64,000 nt of DNA from Brassica napus (Eukaryota > Streptophyta > Magnoliopsida > Brassicales > Brassicaceae). The notes beneath the pieces were generated by a model. That model saw nothing but the letters and a program-made list of their open reading frames with translations, had not been told where the DNA came from and did not search any database. A program made the translations under genes and the position numbers. The DNA is taken from NCBI RefSeq assembly GCF_020379485.1, contig NC_063446.1:18425525-18489524 (forward strand), read 5' to 3'. Of this stretch, positions 10,367 to 22,967 are shown one piece after another; position 1 is the stretch's first letter, and every line of letters begins with the position of its first letter.

Positions 10367-11613
10367 TGATATACCATGGATTTTACCAGTTTTTAGCCAT
10401 GGTATATAGTTGTTTTAGGAGTTATTTATTATATTCTGGAGCCTTTTAAGAGTATTTACACGTTCATGAGTGTTTTGGAGGAAAATTGTGATTTTGGTGC
10501 ATTTTGGAGATAAAATGAGAAGAATCCGTAGCTGACCGAACCAGTCCGAAGGTTGAAAATCAGAGACAAACATCGATCGGCGGACAACTTTTTTCGTCGA
10601 TTGACAGTGAAGCGCGCAAGGCCCAACTTGGTTCCCAACCGACTTATGGCCCAAGTTCCACATCAATTCCAGAAATATCCATGGCCGACTTTAACCTAAT
10701 ATTTATGTGCTCTGCCATTATTTTGGGTAAGACACACTTTCATACTTTATTATTTTCATAGCAAAACATGTTTAGGGTTTTTAGTAGTTTGGAGAGAAGA
10801 TCCAAAACTCCTTCAGAGTTTTGTATTGGAGCTCTAGTTTTTCTACTTTATTCTATTTATATGCATTTTATTCAGATATTTGCTATGTTATATTTTGTTA
10901 TGTCTGAGTTACCTTTGTTAGATTTATGGTTTAAAGTAAGGCTATGGGATTTGCCCAATATATAGATACGCAAATGTGACAAAAATTTTCTTCAAGGAAT
11001 TGTTTGTAATGTTTGTGTTCTAGAGTAGCTAACTAGAAGCCTGAACTTAAGATAATTAGGTGCACACAACGGCATGGTTTTTACCTGAATTAATTTTCTT
11101 CAGCTAGGATTGCTAGGAACAAGCGACAGCTGATTTAGTTAATACTAGTGAACCTATCGAACAGCTCACTAAAGCTTGCCTAGGTAAACGTCGATCGACG
11201 CTAATCTCATAGCATCAATTGACGTTCAAACCATATCAACAAGCAACATCTGAGATATTGGACTTAGTAAATAGGATTTATTCGCATGCAGAAGCTGGAA
11301 TACTTTGCAATTTGAATTTGAGTTCTAGGATTGAAAACCTTGGCATCTATATCACTACAATCATGATTACCTGAAATCCTAGATCTAATTATTTCTCATA
11401 ATTGTTTACAACCTCAACCAATCAATCAACTAAACAACTACCTTGTTCACCCTTGCTTTTTATTAATTACTCTGTTTGCCTAGCTTAATCATAAGATGAT
11501 TAGGATCTATTGTCTTCCTTAGCTCCTTGTTGATTTGATCCCTAAGTACTACGACTGAACCTCTTATTTGAGAGAGTACACGTCCCTCCTTGGGGGTAAT
11601 TTGAGTGATATCA
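10367..11613 (+). mobile_element. Ty3/gypsy 3' LTR (Athila/Tat-like)
   Basis: This 1247-bp LTR runs from TGATATACCATGG to TTTGAGTGATATCA, with short terminal inverted repeats TGATAT/ATATCA. It is preceded by a polypurine tract, which makes it the downstream LTR of an element on the + strand. A second copy of the same family, 1246 bp, lies inverted at 13045-14290. The two are clearly homologous across their length but differ at many positions. Confidence 0.75.
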
Positions 11614-12420
11614 AGATTCCCCCTCTTTTTCCCAACCACCTGCAACCTGCAATATATGACGTTTTTCATTTTATTTCGGAGGAGACTTCAATTTTTATGT
11701 AGAACAGAAAATACAAGGACACTTGCGATTTTTCTACTTTGTAAGGGAGAAGGATTTATTCTCTCTGTCGTTTTTCGAGAAGAATCCCTGAACTCTATTT
11801 CATTCTTTTGCAATCGTTATTCATGTTTCTTCATCATCTATCTTTGTGTTAACTTTGTTTATGTCTAAGTAGTCATTTTGATAAGTTTAGGATGTTAAAG
11901 TGTCTAAATACAAATAAGGATTATCGCTGAGATTGTCTTCATTCATTATTTCACTTAAAGCTTGCATTAAAATGAACACTTAGTGTATGATTTTAAGTTT
12001 AATCTATTCATCAAAAGTGTTTGAGGTTGATATACATAGCACGAATGAGCAACTTCTCTCTAACCGACGAAAGTAGATGTTAGAGCAATTTGTGAACTAA
12101 TCGAATCTGAGCATTAATGTTTGTCATCATGTTTGAATCCAAACAACAGTTTAGTTGTAAACTTGTTTAAAATTGTTCATTGAATCATTATTTGGCTCAT
12201 GATCGCTTGATACCTGATCCATCTCCCTAGGCTTAGCAATTTTATTAATCTGAATCCAAACCAATCCATCTCTTTTTCTGGTTTATCTGATTTTCTTATT
12301 TTGCAGTCAATCGATTTGGCTTAGCTTCATATCAAACCATAGAATAGAAGATGGAAACGGTCCTCTGGCATCGAATCTAAAGTATTACAATAACCACTGT
12401 AACTTGTAGAAAATATCCAA
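11614..12420. other. Unassigned, probably old retrotransposon DNA
   Basis: No conserved coding domain was found. The T-rich, pyrimidine-biased sequence between two gypsy pieces looks like old LTR or untranslated retrotransposon sequence, but I cannot name a family. Confidence 0.3.
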
Positions 12421-13044
12421 TTTTAGTGTAGCAGACCCCTCGGAGGGGAGTCTTCATGGCAAGACCATGAGACTTGTGGTCCTCGCGGAAATTCTTGGAA
12501 TTATGACAGAACTTTAATGTTCCAGGTCTGATCTCTGGAAGAGTCTCCATCTCCTATTGATCCTCCACGTTTAACTTTGTCGGCCGTCATTGTCGTCGCG
12601 GGTCTTATCTTTTGGTTTTGACATCGAAGCGTGTTTTCAGAGAGAGCTTTCTTTTCTTCTTCCATTTCCATGTATCTTGAATCCTAGTGGAAAGAATCCT
12701 CGAGGGTGACATGTTTGTCAAGCAAGACATCTTCATGAACACACGATTCATGCCACAAAGCATTTCAGGTCTGCTATCGCGGCCTTGTTGTTCACGACAA
12801 TGTTAGAAAGGATTGCTTTGAATCTTCTGATGAATGAACGGAGATAATCTTCCTTTATATGTTAAATTTTCCATAGGTTAGTATCTGAAGCTCCCTTCTC
12901 TATGAACATGGAGTAGTACCTCATGAACACCGTAAACAATTTTCTGAAATTATCGATAGAGTTAACCTCCAATCGAGAGAACCAGTTAGGAGACGCTCAT
13001 GATAAATTTTTGACAAACTTTTGACAATAGCCGGTTTTCGTTCC
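12421..13044 (-). mobile_element. Gypsy gag remnant, downstream part
   Basis: On the minus strand the sequence reads like a plant gypsy gag: FIEKGASDTNLWKI, HIKEDYLRSFIRRFKAILSN, and then decayed text containing FCHNSKNFREDHKSHG, which recalls the CDFHNDKGHSTEDC region. Stops are frequent. It is continuous with the gag piece at 14291-14760 once the solo LTR between them is removed. Confidence 0.6.
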
Positions 13045-14290
13045 TGATATCACTCAAATTACCCTAAGGAGTGACGTTTACTCTCTCAAATAAGAGGTTC
13101 AGTTACTTAGGGATCAAATCCACAAGGAGCTAGGACACACAATAGATCCTAATCAGCAGTGATTAAGCTAGGAAAATTATGAAAACAGTAAATAAGCAAG
13201 CAAGGCAAACAAGGCAGTTGTTCAGTTGATTGGTTTGAGGTCTGTAAACAATTATTAGAAAGCGCTAGATCTAGGGTTTCTATTCAAGTAATCAGGAATA
13301 TATAAGTATATAATACTTAGGTTGTCAATCCTAGAACTCGATTTATAGTGTAAAGATATTCAGCTTTCGCATGTGAGTCTTATGTTTGACTAAGTCCAAT
13401 ATCTTCGCTTCTGCTTGTTAATACGGATCAAACGTTGATCAATGCTATGGGATTAGTGTGGATTGATGTTTCCTTAGACATGCCTTAACGAGTTGATCGA
13501 TAGGTTCACTAGTATTGTCTAGATTATCTTTAACTTATTTCTTGCAATCCTAGCTCAAGAGAATTAATTCTGGTGCAGAACCTATCGTCGTAGTTGTTCA
13601 CAATTCTAAGTTCAAGGTTCTAGTTAGCTATTTTAGAACACATGCATTAACAACAATTCCTTGAAGGATATTTATCACCTTAAAAATTCTATATTTTGGG
13701 CTAATCCCTCATAACCTATTTGAACCCTAAATCTAACATATGAATTACTCAAACATAGCAAAGTAAATCATAATAGATAACTGAATAAATTGCATAAATA
13801 GAATATAGTTAGAAATACTGGAGTTGCAATACAAATCTATGAAGGAGTCTTGGATCTTCTCTCCATACTACAAAAACCCTAAGTAATGTTTGCTGTGAAA
13901 AGTAGAAAAGTATGAAAGCATGTGTTGCCTAGAACAATGGTAGAGCACAAAAATATTAGGTTAAAATTAGCCAGGGGTATTTCTGTAAATGTGTGTGACT
14001 TGAGATTTAAGTCGGTTGATAACCTAGTAGGGTCTTGCGCGCTTCGCTGTCGATCGGCGGTACATGATGTGCATCGATCGATGTTAGTCTCTGAATGTCA
14101 ACCTCTTGACTGGTTCAATGGCAGCTACGGGGTTCCTCTCATTTTATCTCTAAAATACACAAAAATCACCACTTTCCTCCAAAACACTTCTGAACCTATA
14201 AATATGCCAAAAAGGTTTCAAAATATAATAATTATATCTTAAAACACTCATATACTATGGCTAAAAATGGGTAAAATCCATGGTATATCA
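13045..14290 (-). mobile_element. Solo LTR of the same gypsy family, inserted in an older gag
   Basis: On the minus strand the LTR starts TGATATACCATGG at 14290 and ends GTGATATCA at 13045. It is flanked on the + strand by GTTCC (13040-13044) and GTTCT (14291-14295), a 5-bp target-site duplication with one mismatch. Neither a polypurine tract nor a primer-binding site adjoins it, so it is a solo LTR left by recombination between two LTRs. Confidence 0.7.
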
Positions 14291-14295
14291 GTTCT

Positions 14296-14760
14296 CCTTT
14301 GGCAAAACGAGTTTGTCCCATTGTAATGCATAAAGCTGTCAGTGAGCTCGGGAATCCGTTTTACCATCATAAGAGGGGATTTTCTGCTTGATTTTAGGTG
14401 ATGCCATCCGTGAATGGTGTCTTTTGTGTCTCTTCAATGAATTTGTCGACCTCATGGTCCAAGCTAGCCGCCTGGTGAATTTTTGATTGCATTGTTTGAG
14501 ATTGGCTATAGTTCGGGCCAGTGTTCGTTTTATGATGCCGATCTCGATTTTTGGGCTCGCTGTTTTTTCAATTGGGATGGATTCTTGGCAGAATCCCAAT
14601 CTGTTGTTTCCTATTGAGTTTGTACGTCCACCTAGGGCTGGCGTGGAGTCTTTGGTGATTAGGGCTGGCGTGGAGTCTTTGGTGATATGCACTTAAGGAA
14701 TTGATTTGCGCCTACTGGTTGGTCTAGACCTGATTGAGTTGCTTGAAGCGTTAAAAAGCT
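14296..14760 (-). mobile_element. Gypsy gag remnant, upstream part
   Basis: The minus strand holds a degraded gag N-terminal region with LARTIANLKQ, LAWTM..TNSLKRH and IPSYDGKTDSRAHL, resembling the plant gypsy phrase ..LP.YDGT.DP..H. A direct 26-bp duplication, in which GGCTGGCGTGGAGTCTTTGG repeats, lies at about 14637-14684. The solo LTR at 13045-14290 splits this gag from its continuation. Confidence 0.55.
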
Positions 14761-15390
14761 TGCTGTGCCACGGCATCCTACTGACCTGTATGTTAAATCA
14801 AAACAGAGAACTTTTTGCAAATTATCACGTATTTGTGATAACATACCATTCAGATTGATGGTTGATGCCGTTGGTAACACTGCCAGTTGGGGGTGGTGTG
14901 GGAGTTCCTTCAGGATTGAACTGCTGAGTTGCGTCCTGCTGGATGATGGGAGTGTTATCTATAGAATCACAATATCAATAAGAAGTTCTTTTCTTATTAT
15001 TCAATCACCAAGTTCAATATCAAGATCACAAAATCACACACCTATGCATCACAATATGCATCACTATATATAGGACTTAGACAACTCCTAATCCTCATAG
15101 TATTATCACAAAACATAATATCATAATCCTTATAGATAAACATAATTTTAAATAAGGAAAAGTAAACTTGCAACTCAAGCTTATCCAACATTCTCCCCCT
15201 TAAGCTTGAACTTGTCTTCACACACATTTTGAACTCCAATAAGTTCTCGCATCTCCTTAAACTTATTTCGACCAAGTGAATTGGTGAAGATATCCGCCTT
15301 TTGCTCACTTCCCGGAATATGTTCAACTTCAACCAACTCATTCTCGACACACTCTCTTATAAAATGAAATCTCCTATGAATGTGCTTGCT

Positions 15391-16761
15391 TCATCCATGA
15401 AACACCAGATTCTTTGATAGCGCAATTGCTGACTTGTGATCAACCTTAATGACCACACATTCACTAGCTTCTCCAATAGCTTCGCTTAGTAATTCCTGCA
15501 ACCAAATAGCTTGTTTTGCAGCTTCTATTGCAGCCATAAATTCTGATTCACACGACGAAAGAGCTACCAGCTCTTTCTTTGTCGAGCTCCACGTTATAGG
15601 ACTCTCACCGAAATAAAATATATGTCCTGTTGTGCCTTTACCATCATCTATGTCTATATTGCATGAACTGTCGCTGTAACCTAACAAACCAGTACCTTTT
15701 CCCCGTTCATAACGCAAGCCGAGAGAGACAATACCTCGAAGGTACCTAAGAACTTGTTTCATTGCAGCTCCGTGTGATACCTTAGGATCTTGCATATATC
15801 TACTCAAGACTCCAACACTGAATGCAAGATCCGGTCGTGTATGCAACAAGTAGCATAAGCACCCAATGTTCCGGCGAAACTCCTTCTCATCAACCTTATC
15901 CTCGTCATTCGCAGTAGAGAACTGTGTGTTCTGCTCCAAAGGCACATGTGTTAGGTTACACGAGCTCATGCCACATTCCTCAAGGACCCGTTGTGCATAT
16001 CTATCCTGTTTGAGTATGATGCCTCCGTCATACTGCAAGACTTCTATTCCCAAATAGTACGTCAACTTCCCAGGATCGCTCATCTCAAACTTAGCTCCCA
16101 TCTCTTTCTTAAACTTCAGTATAGCTCGTAGAGAAGAGCCGGTGACTAGCAGGTCATCAACATAGACTACCACGATGAGAAGCTCCTTATTTTCTTCTCT
16201 ACGATAAAGAGAGGGTTCTTTGGAACATCTCTGGAAGTTTAAGCCTCGCAAGATCATGTTAAGTCTTATATTCCATGCTCTCGGAGCTTGTCGTAGATCG
16301 TAAAGGGTTTTCTTAAGTCTATAGGCTTTGTGTTCTTCTCCTGAGACCGTGAAGCCCTCAGGTTGATTCACAAAGACTTCCTCCTTCAGCTCTCCGTGGA
16401 GAAAAGCGGTCTTGACGTCGAGATGATGTATCTCCCAACCATGTGAACCAGCCAGCGCAATAATCAACCGTATAGTCTCAATACGAGCCACCGGAGCGAA
16501 CACTTCGTCGTAATCCACTCCATGCCGTTGAATATAACCTTTAGCTACCAGTCGCGCTTTGTATTTGCTGATAGTCCCGTCAGCGTTGTGTTTGATCTTG
16601 AAGACCCACTTCAAGCCTATTGTCTTTATACCATCCGGTAGCTCAACAAGATCCCAAGTATTGTTCTTCTCTATAGAGAAGATCTCATCCTTGCAAGCAT
16701 CAATCCAAACTTTCATCTTCTTAGCTTCATTGTAATCCCAAGGCTCATCGTTAACAATCAT
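15391..16761 (-). pseudogene. Copia reverse transcriptase and RNase H segment
   Basis: An open stretch of 456 codons covers the reverse transcriptase (WVFKIKHNADG, RLVAKGY, HLDVKTAFLHGELKEEV, the YVDD catalytic box, YYLGIEV) and most of RNase H (TTGHIF, LSSCESEFMAA). The aspartates of LDV and YVDD are present. It ends at a TGA in the motif FHG.SKH, where an arginine codon is expected; recognisable RNase H text (FHFIRECVE, EQKADIF) continues to 15191. The polypurine tract and 3' LTR follow. It is part of the polyprotein of the element at 14960-19559. Confidence 0.88.
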
Positions 16762-17069
16762 CAGCAGTCGCTCTCCTTCTATCTCAGCAAGAAGGACGTA
16801 ATCATCGAGATATGATGGTCTGGTGGTGATCCTTGTTGATCATATAGGTAATGGCTCGACTTCGTCTTCTTTGCTGCTGCCATTGTTGCCATTATCGAGT
16901 TCTTCTTCGACCTCATTAGTCGGAGATGAAGGTCCATCTTCGTTTGTGTTCACGATCAGACGAGATAGGTCAACTTCAAGCTCTCCAGGATCACCGTTGT
17001 CGTCCTTGGTCCAATTCAAACTCTTTTCTTCTTCGAACACAACATCCCGACTGACAACAATACATTTAC

Positions 17070-18314
17070 TCAATGGATCAAATAGATGATAAGCTTTGAT
17101 CCTGGTTCTATTCCAAGATGTACAAGAGTTCTGGATCTGTCGTCGAGTTTCTTTCTTCCTGCCCTTTCGGTTCTTGCGTGACAGACACATCCAAACACTT
17201 TAACGTGAGAGAGGTTCGGCTTGTGTGACTTCAAAGCTTCATATGGTGTGCTTAGATCAAGAGACCTAGTTGCAACTCGGTTGATTAGATAGGTGCACTG
17301 CCTTATTGCTTCGCCCCATAGATGGTTCGGTAGATTCATGTGTTTTAGGATACTCCTGATCACCTCTAGGAGCGTTCTATTGTGTCGCTCCACTACACCG
17401 TTTTGTTGTGGAGAGTAAGGCCCAGTCAAGTGTCGTTTAATGTCATTCCTCTCGCAATACGCCTGAAACTCCCGTGAACAAAATTCTCCTCCTCTATCTG
17501 TCTGCAAGTTTTTTAGCTCTGTATGTGTTTCTTGTTCAGCAAGTACTTTGAAGGTTTTAAACTTCTCAAAGGCCTCACTCTTTTCCTTTAGCAATGCCGT
17601 CCACATGTAGCGAGAACAATCGTCAATAAGAACAAAAACATATCGATTGTTGGCTGGAGTTGATGGCGTGATAGGTCCACATAAGTCGGCATGTACAAGC
17701 TCAAGAAGTTCCTTTGCACGATATGATGTTGCTTGTGGGAAGGGCTTCCGAGTTTGTTTTGCCTTCAAGCATGACACGCATGTCTCAGAGCAACGGTCAA
17801 TGTCAGGCATGCCGTTTACCAGCTCCTTACTAACCATGAGTCGCATCGTATCCTTGTTAATATGCCCCAGCCGTGCGTGCCATAACGTATAGTCTCCAAA
17901 TCCTTTCACTTGCAAGCATTGTATAAGATCAACCTGTAGGGTTACCTTATATAGACGGTTCTTTGATCTTGTACTCCTAACCATCAACTGTCCGTCTCTA
18001 TCAAATAGGCTTAGTTGGTCATCTTTCATACGTACTTCACATCCAACTTCTGTAGCTTGACCTAAGCTGACAATGTTACTCCGCAATGCCGGTAAGTAGT
18101 ATACATTCTTTAATATCTTCTTCTCTCCTCCTCTGACTATGAAACAGATTGAACCCTTTCCCATTATGTTAATCTTGAATCGTCTCCAAACCGTACTTTT
18201 CCAGTGATCGAGTCGTCCAATTCGAAGAAAAAAAGTCGATTACCACTCATGTGGTTGCTAGCGTCATTTTCAAGACACCACACATCCATTGCGTCAGATT
18301 CAGTCTCAAACCTC
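17070..18314 (-). pseudogene. Copia protease and integrase segment, frameshifted
   Basis: The integrase is nearly whole: a zinc-binding HARLGH..C..C motif (WHARLGHINKD, CVSCLKAKQTRKPF), the core (VHADLCGPI, VFVLIDDCSRYMW, TDRGGEF, PYSPQQNGVVERHNRTLLE) and the beginning of the C-terminal domain. A one-base loss at about 18165 separates it from the protease. Another shift near 17100, after LGIEPG, separates it from the AYHLFDP..VVSRDVVFEEEKS linker. In the protease the usual LDNGASNHM reads LENDASNHM, so the catalytic aspartate is replaced by glutamate and the following glycine by aspartate. Confidence 0.85.
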
Positions 18315-19280
18315 TTAGGGTTCACCTTTGTTCTCATTAAGGTAAACTACCTCATTCATCATGAGAGCATCAGCTTCATGAGTGTCTTCCTCCTTCTTCT
18401 CGACAGTTTCTTGAAGATTTAATAGCTTATCGGGAGAATCTGTAGCATAGTGACCAAGCTTATCACAATTGAAACAGGTAATGTGAGATGCATCTCCACC
18501 ACCACCTTGTCCTTGCCGATACGCGTCTCTTTGTTGTTGAAACAAACCTCGTGCACGACCTCTTCCTCGCCAACCCGATCGACCACCACGCCCACGTCCA
18601 CGGTTATTGTAGTTGTTGCCATAGCTCTCTTGTTTTGAATCTGCGTACATCAGCTTACTAGAGTCATCAACTGCTTCTTCTTCATCTTCGGCGACTCTTT
18701 CTTCATAAGCTTTCAATCTCCCAATGATATCCTCAAAACTTGTTGAGTTTAGATCCAATACTTGCTCAAGTGAAGCAACGATATGAATATACTTCTTACT
18801 TGGCAAGCTTGACAAAAATTTCTTAACAATTTTCGGTTCCTCTATCGACTCTCCTAAGGAAGCTGACTTGGAGGATATCTCTGAAAGTTTTCCCACGAAT
18901 GTGTCGATTGTGTCTGCATCCTTCATCTTGAGTCTATCAAACTCTGCCATCAGAGTTTGTAGTCTCGCTTCACGTACTCTTTCTACTCCTATATGGCGCG
19001 ATTTCACAGCATCCCAAACAGATTTTGCGTCGTCTAATTCCCCGACTTGAAGAACCAAAGCTTCATGTATTGATTGGAACAACAAGGCGATGGCCATATT
19101 GTTTTTATCTTCTGCTTTGCTTCCGGGGTCGATTGTTTCCCAGACTTTGCTAACCTTTAATGCTATCTTCATCCTCATAGCCCAAACTGTATAGTTAGAA
19201 GAAGTGAGCATTGGAAGTTTAACAGAGGCGGCTCCGACATCTTTGTTGCTTAGCACAAGATCGTCTTTTGCATCAGTCAT
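18315..19280 (-). pseudogene. Copia gag segment
   Basis: 321 codons of gag: N-terminal LPMLTSSNYTVWAMRMKIAL, the UBN2-type capsid region (NNMAIALLFQSI, LQTLMAEFDRLKM, IVKKFLSSLP), an RG-rich stretch (RGRGRGGRSGWRGRGR) and the zinc knuckle CFNCDKLGHYATD, in which the expected final cysteine is serine (ATDSP). The frame closes early at NENKGEP because of a shift; the neighbouring frame continues into the protease. The capsid protein packages the element's RNA in virus-like particles. Confidence 0.88.
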
Positions 19281-19689
19281 TGTGTTAATTGAAGGCTGAT
19301 CACATTGCTTTTATGCTCTGATACCAAATATAGAATCACAATATCAATAAGAAGTTCTTTTCTTATTATTCAATCACCAATTTCAATATCAAGATCACAA
19401 ACTCACACACCTATGCATCACAATATGCATCACTATATATAGGACTTAGACAACTCCTAATCCTCATAGTATTATCACAAAACATAATATCCTAATTCTT
19501 ATAGATAAACATAACTTTAAATAAGGAAAAAGAAACTTGCAACTCAAGCTTATCCAACATTATCTGCATTGAATTGATGTCTTTGCAGGTGAGACTCAAG
19601 TTGTTTCCTGTTAAATGTACTTCAGTCATTGCGATATGTGTTTCTCTTCGGAACTTTCAGAGACTTTTGTACCCACCTTCTAGCGTTAA

Positions 19690-20200
19690 ATGATAGATCT
19701 CAAAATCCATTTAGAAATTAGACTTACGATTTATACTGATGTATCAACGAAGTAATATGTAAAAATAATGTTTATTGATGATTTTGGTATCAAAAATCGA
19801 TTATTATTGATCTCTGAGCTTATATAAGTGTGATGAACATGGGGTATAAAAATACAGGTAAACTCTAGAGTAATCTGAGAATAAAATGATGTATGAAAAA
19901 CCTTGGATCCTTTCTCGTTCTCTTTTGCCATCATTTTATAGATATTTGGAGAAGGATTGTTACGGCAACATGATCTCCGGTGAGGATCTGGTGCATTGAA
20001 GACTGTCTTCAATGTTGATTTTCTTAACGTTTTGGTTTGACCGGGTCATGTCAGGTCGGAATTATCTCTATTTCGAGTTTATAATTGTTTTCTTTCTTCA
20101 TGGGCCATGTTATTCTTCTAATGGTCTTTTGGTTTACTGAATTGGATCTTAGATCGGGTTTGGAATGGAGTAAACCCCACCTCCAATATGTTGACTTATG
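19690..20200. repeat. Dispersed repeat related to 24374-24845
   Basis: It begins TGATAGATCTCAAAATCCA and ends near GGGTTTGGAATGGAGTAAAC. The segment at 24374-24845 begins TGATTGATCTCAAAATTCA and ends near GGGTCTGGAGTGGGGTAAA, in the same orientation. The inner parts align only weakly. Old LTRs of one family, or another dispersed element, would explain this; I cannot name it. The 19565-19690 and 20200-21387 flanks show no gene. Confidence 0.4.
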
Positions 20201-21387
20201 ATGCCTTTTATAATCTATTACATTTTAGATCCTTTTTCATGATTTTTTCCTTCTAATTTCTATTTACAACTGACTTTTCTGTTTTAGGCCTAATAAAGAT
20301 TTAAATGAGAGAGTTAAATCCATCTCTAATAGAGATCTAGTTTTATTTTCTGAAGACAAAACATGTTCTTTGAAAAAAAAAACATGTTTATTACTTGTTG
20401 GAAAAAAAAAACAGAAAACCAAAAACATGTTATTTATTGACTTGTGACCCGTGAAAGCGTGACTGTGGTTCAAAGAAATAGCGTGTATTGGGGAAAGAAA
20501 GAGATGGGGAGGGAAAAAAACAGAAGAAGATGTTTGTGAGGTGCGAAGCACGTTCACATGCTCTGTTTTATTAGTATTTTCAATAGTATGTAAGCAAAAA
20601 AGCATTATATACCTCTTTACTTATTATTTTCCATTTTATTATTTATGTTCATCATAAACATTTAAAAACCAACATACTATTGAAAATACTATTTATCTTC
20701 TTTTTTACTTTTTTGTCAACAAAAAATTATACAATACTACTTAGAACTGATTACGGATTCAGAAAATTAAACCACTAGAGAACATAATCAACATAAATCA
20801 CAGCAACAAAACTTTTAACATTAAGTGTAAATTTGTCTGCCATTGTATATTTTTGGAATATGTTAGATTATGAAGTTAGGAAAGAATTTAATACAGTTTA
20901 TGTAAAAAGCGAAAATCAGTTCTTCTATTGGTGTAGACATACCCGATAAAGCGAATATTACTTCTAAAAATTGTAAGACCTTCGTACACTTCATAGAATA
21001 AAAAGAAAGTTTGACATTCTTCATGTAAATGTGATGAAACTCTATCGGATGTTCATTGCTCCCATAACAGAGAGGCTTGTTAATCTCAGTAGTGAAAAAT
21101 CATCTTTGTCCCGTAAGAAAATCGGTGATCATGTTTGAGAACTAATAAAATCGGATGGATTGCTATTGCTATATATATATATATATGTATTGTGTACTAT
21201 ATAACATTAACATAAAGTTGTGGATAGTTGATGGAAATAAAGTAAATATTTGGATAATCACATGCTTAAGACATAACATGTATATACTGATTATAAATCA
21301 GTTGGGTGTAAATGTTCAAAAAAAAACCAGTTGGGTGTATTTACATTTATCGTTCAGATAAAGTGGGACATGGACAGAAAGACAATA
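20201..21387. other. Intergenic, no gene
   Basis: AT-rich spacer with A/T runs (20360-20410) and a short TA repeat (21171-21186). I found no conserved coding sequence or complete transposon. Short open frames here lack any recognisable motif. Confidence 0.4.
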
Positions 21388-21614
21388 GAGCATGATTATT
21401 GGAGGGTTTTTAAGGTGAAGTTCTTAACGGATTATAAGAATTTGACTCTTAACTTTTAACTAAAAAAACTAAGAACCGACTCTTAAATAAAAGAGACATG
21501 TTCTTATATTCCGCTAAGAAATCCATCCTAATAAATGATTCTTAGCTTTTTTAGTTAAAAATTAAAAGACAGATTCTTATATTCCGCTAAGAGAACCTTC
21601 CAATAATCATGCTC
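21388..21614. mobile_element. 227-bp MITE with inverted ends
   Basis: The ends are nearly perfect inverted repeats: GAGCATGATTATTGGAGGG at the left, and the reverse complement of the right end reads GAGCATGATTATTGGAAGG. The inner part is also partly self-complementary (TTCTTATATTCCGCTAAGA occurs twice in direct orientation). GAGCAT ends suggest the PIF/Harbinger group, but the 3-bp target duplication expected there is not clear (ATA left, TTA right). Non-coding. Confidence 0.75.
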
Positions 21615-22967
21615 TTATGACCCTTCGTGCCTCTACGATTTTTAAATCTGTTTATGTTTGGGAGATTCTTTAATTCTAACATGAAAATACAAATTTTAGC
21701 CTTAAAATTTTTGAAATCCTAATTTCAATAATAAAATTAATATTAAATCCAACCTGCATGTTTTATATCCATGTCCCAATTGATAAGACAACTGTAGCAT
21801 TAACATATAAAATATATATTTTTCTTCTGAACAACTAAAATATAAAATATATAAACATTTAATTAATATTATTGTGTACTTTTCATTTCAGAGTTTCAAA
21901 CTTGTTGGATGGCAGACAAATAAACCCCACAAAACAAATAAAGAAAAAAAAAATACAAGAGTTAGCAGAAGAACAACCAACAACAGCTGTCCCTTTCCTC
22001 TCTCTAAAAAAGGATATCAACAAATCCTATATTAGGAAAGCAAAGAAACAATTAAAGTAAGCTTCGTTTTGTAAACTTGTTTTTAAACTTATATATATAT
22101 ATTTTAAAACTTAGTTATAGGTTTTTTTTTCCTCTTTCGCACTCTCTCTCGCTGCATTATTGCAGCAGCAGGCAGCAGCCCCTCTTGTTGTCGACTTGTT
22201 TCCATTATCTCTCGCAAAAGAAAATCCATCTTCTCTCTTTCTGACTTGTCCATTTTTGTATATTTCGTTTTTTTCTTTTGCGGTTTCTTCTACTGACTAC
22301 TGGTTGGTGCATGGATTTGGTAAGATTGCTCAACGTTCAATTACCGCACCTTTTTTAACCGATAATTTATGATTATGAATAACATGTTTCATCTTTCTTT
22401 AATCTTTCTCTTTTTTTTTTTTGAACTTTCTCCTTTTTGCATTTTTAAATTCTTGCGGAGGATGTTAGTAATTTTATGATGAAGTGAAACATAAAACTGA
22501 AAGTTATATATTTTTCTTGTTTTTTTTTTCGTTCCTTTTTTCTTTTTTTTTTTGATCAAAAAAAAAAAAAAAAAAAGATCTGTTCTAGTTGTACATTTCT
22601 GCACTTCCCATTACCTTTTTCAATACGATAAGCTTTGCCCCTTTTTGGTAATTTGTAATTAACTGTAGTCAAAACAGAAAATTGGAAATAATAATTGTGT
22701 TTTTCAACTGAAAATTAAAAAAGAGTTTTTTTTTTGTGTTTTTCTTGAAATTACACACCTTTGTGTTTCCCAGCATCAAAATGACTAGGGTTTCATGTTT
22801 GAAAGTTGATTTTTTCTGTTCCTTTCTTAAACCTCGTTGTCAGTTTAGATCAACAGGACCAAAAGAAGAAATCTTGAGACTGTAGTTTCTTTTTTTTTTT
22901 TTTTTTTGAGACTGTGGTTTCGTTTTATAGTGATTGATAAGAAGAAAAAAACAAACACAATCTTTAA
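21615..22967. promoter_or_regulatory. SPL13 upstream region
   Basis: The approximately 1.35 kb before SPL13 contains a CT-rich stretch (22134-22160) and long T and A runs, including a T-run/GATC/A-run hairpin at about 22540-22580 and a T17 run near 22892. Such runs and CT-rich leaders are common in 5' regions of plant genes. No precise TATA box or transcription start can be set. Poly-T runs are likely to be length-variable between individuals. Confidence 0.35.

Larger units (their letters stand above)
14960..19559 (-). mobile_element. Full-length Ty1/copia element with two LTRs
   Basis: A 4.6-kb element on the minus strand, with 231-bp LTRs at 14960-15190 (3') and 19329-19559 (5') that differ at about seven positions (3 percent by eye). 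It is flanked by TTATC at 14955-14959 and 19560-19564. The primer-binding site TGGTATCAGAGC (initiator tRNA-Met) follows the 5' LTR and a polypurine AAGGGGGAGAA precedes the 3' LTR. Each LTR starts TGTTGGATAAGC and ends TCTATA, not the usual CA. Gag, protease, integrase, reverse transcriptase and RNase H are all present in order, but several frameshifts and a stop break the polyprotein, so it is not autonomous. The entries for its three coding segments give details. Confidence 0.92.

Noticed and set aside
14960..19559. Copia element as an active, autonomous transposon
   Set aside because: Several frameshifts, a stop in RNase H and a changed protease active site show it cannot make a full polyprotein.
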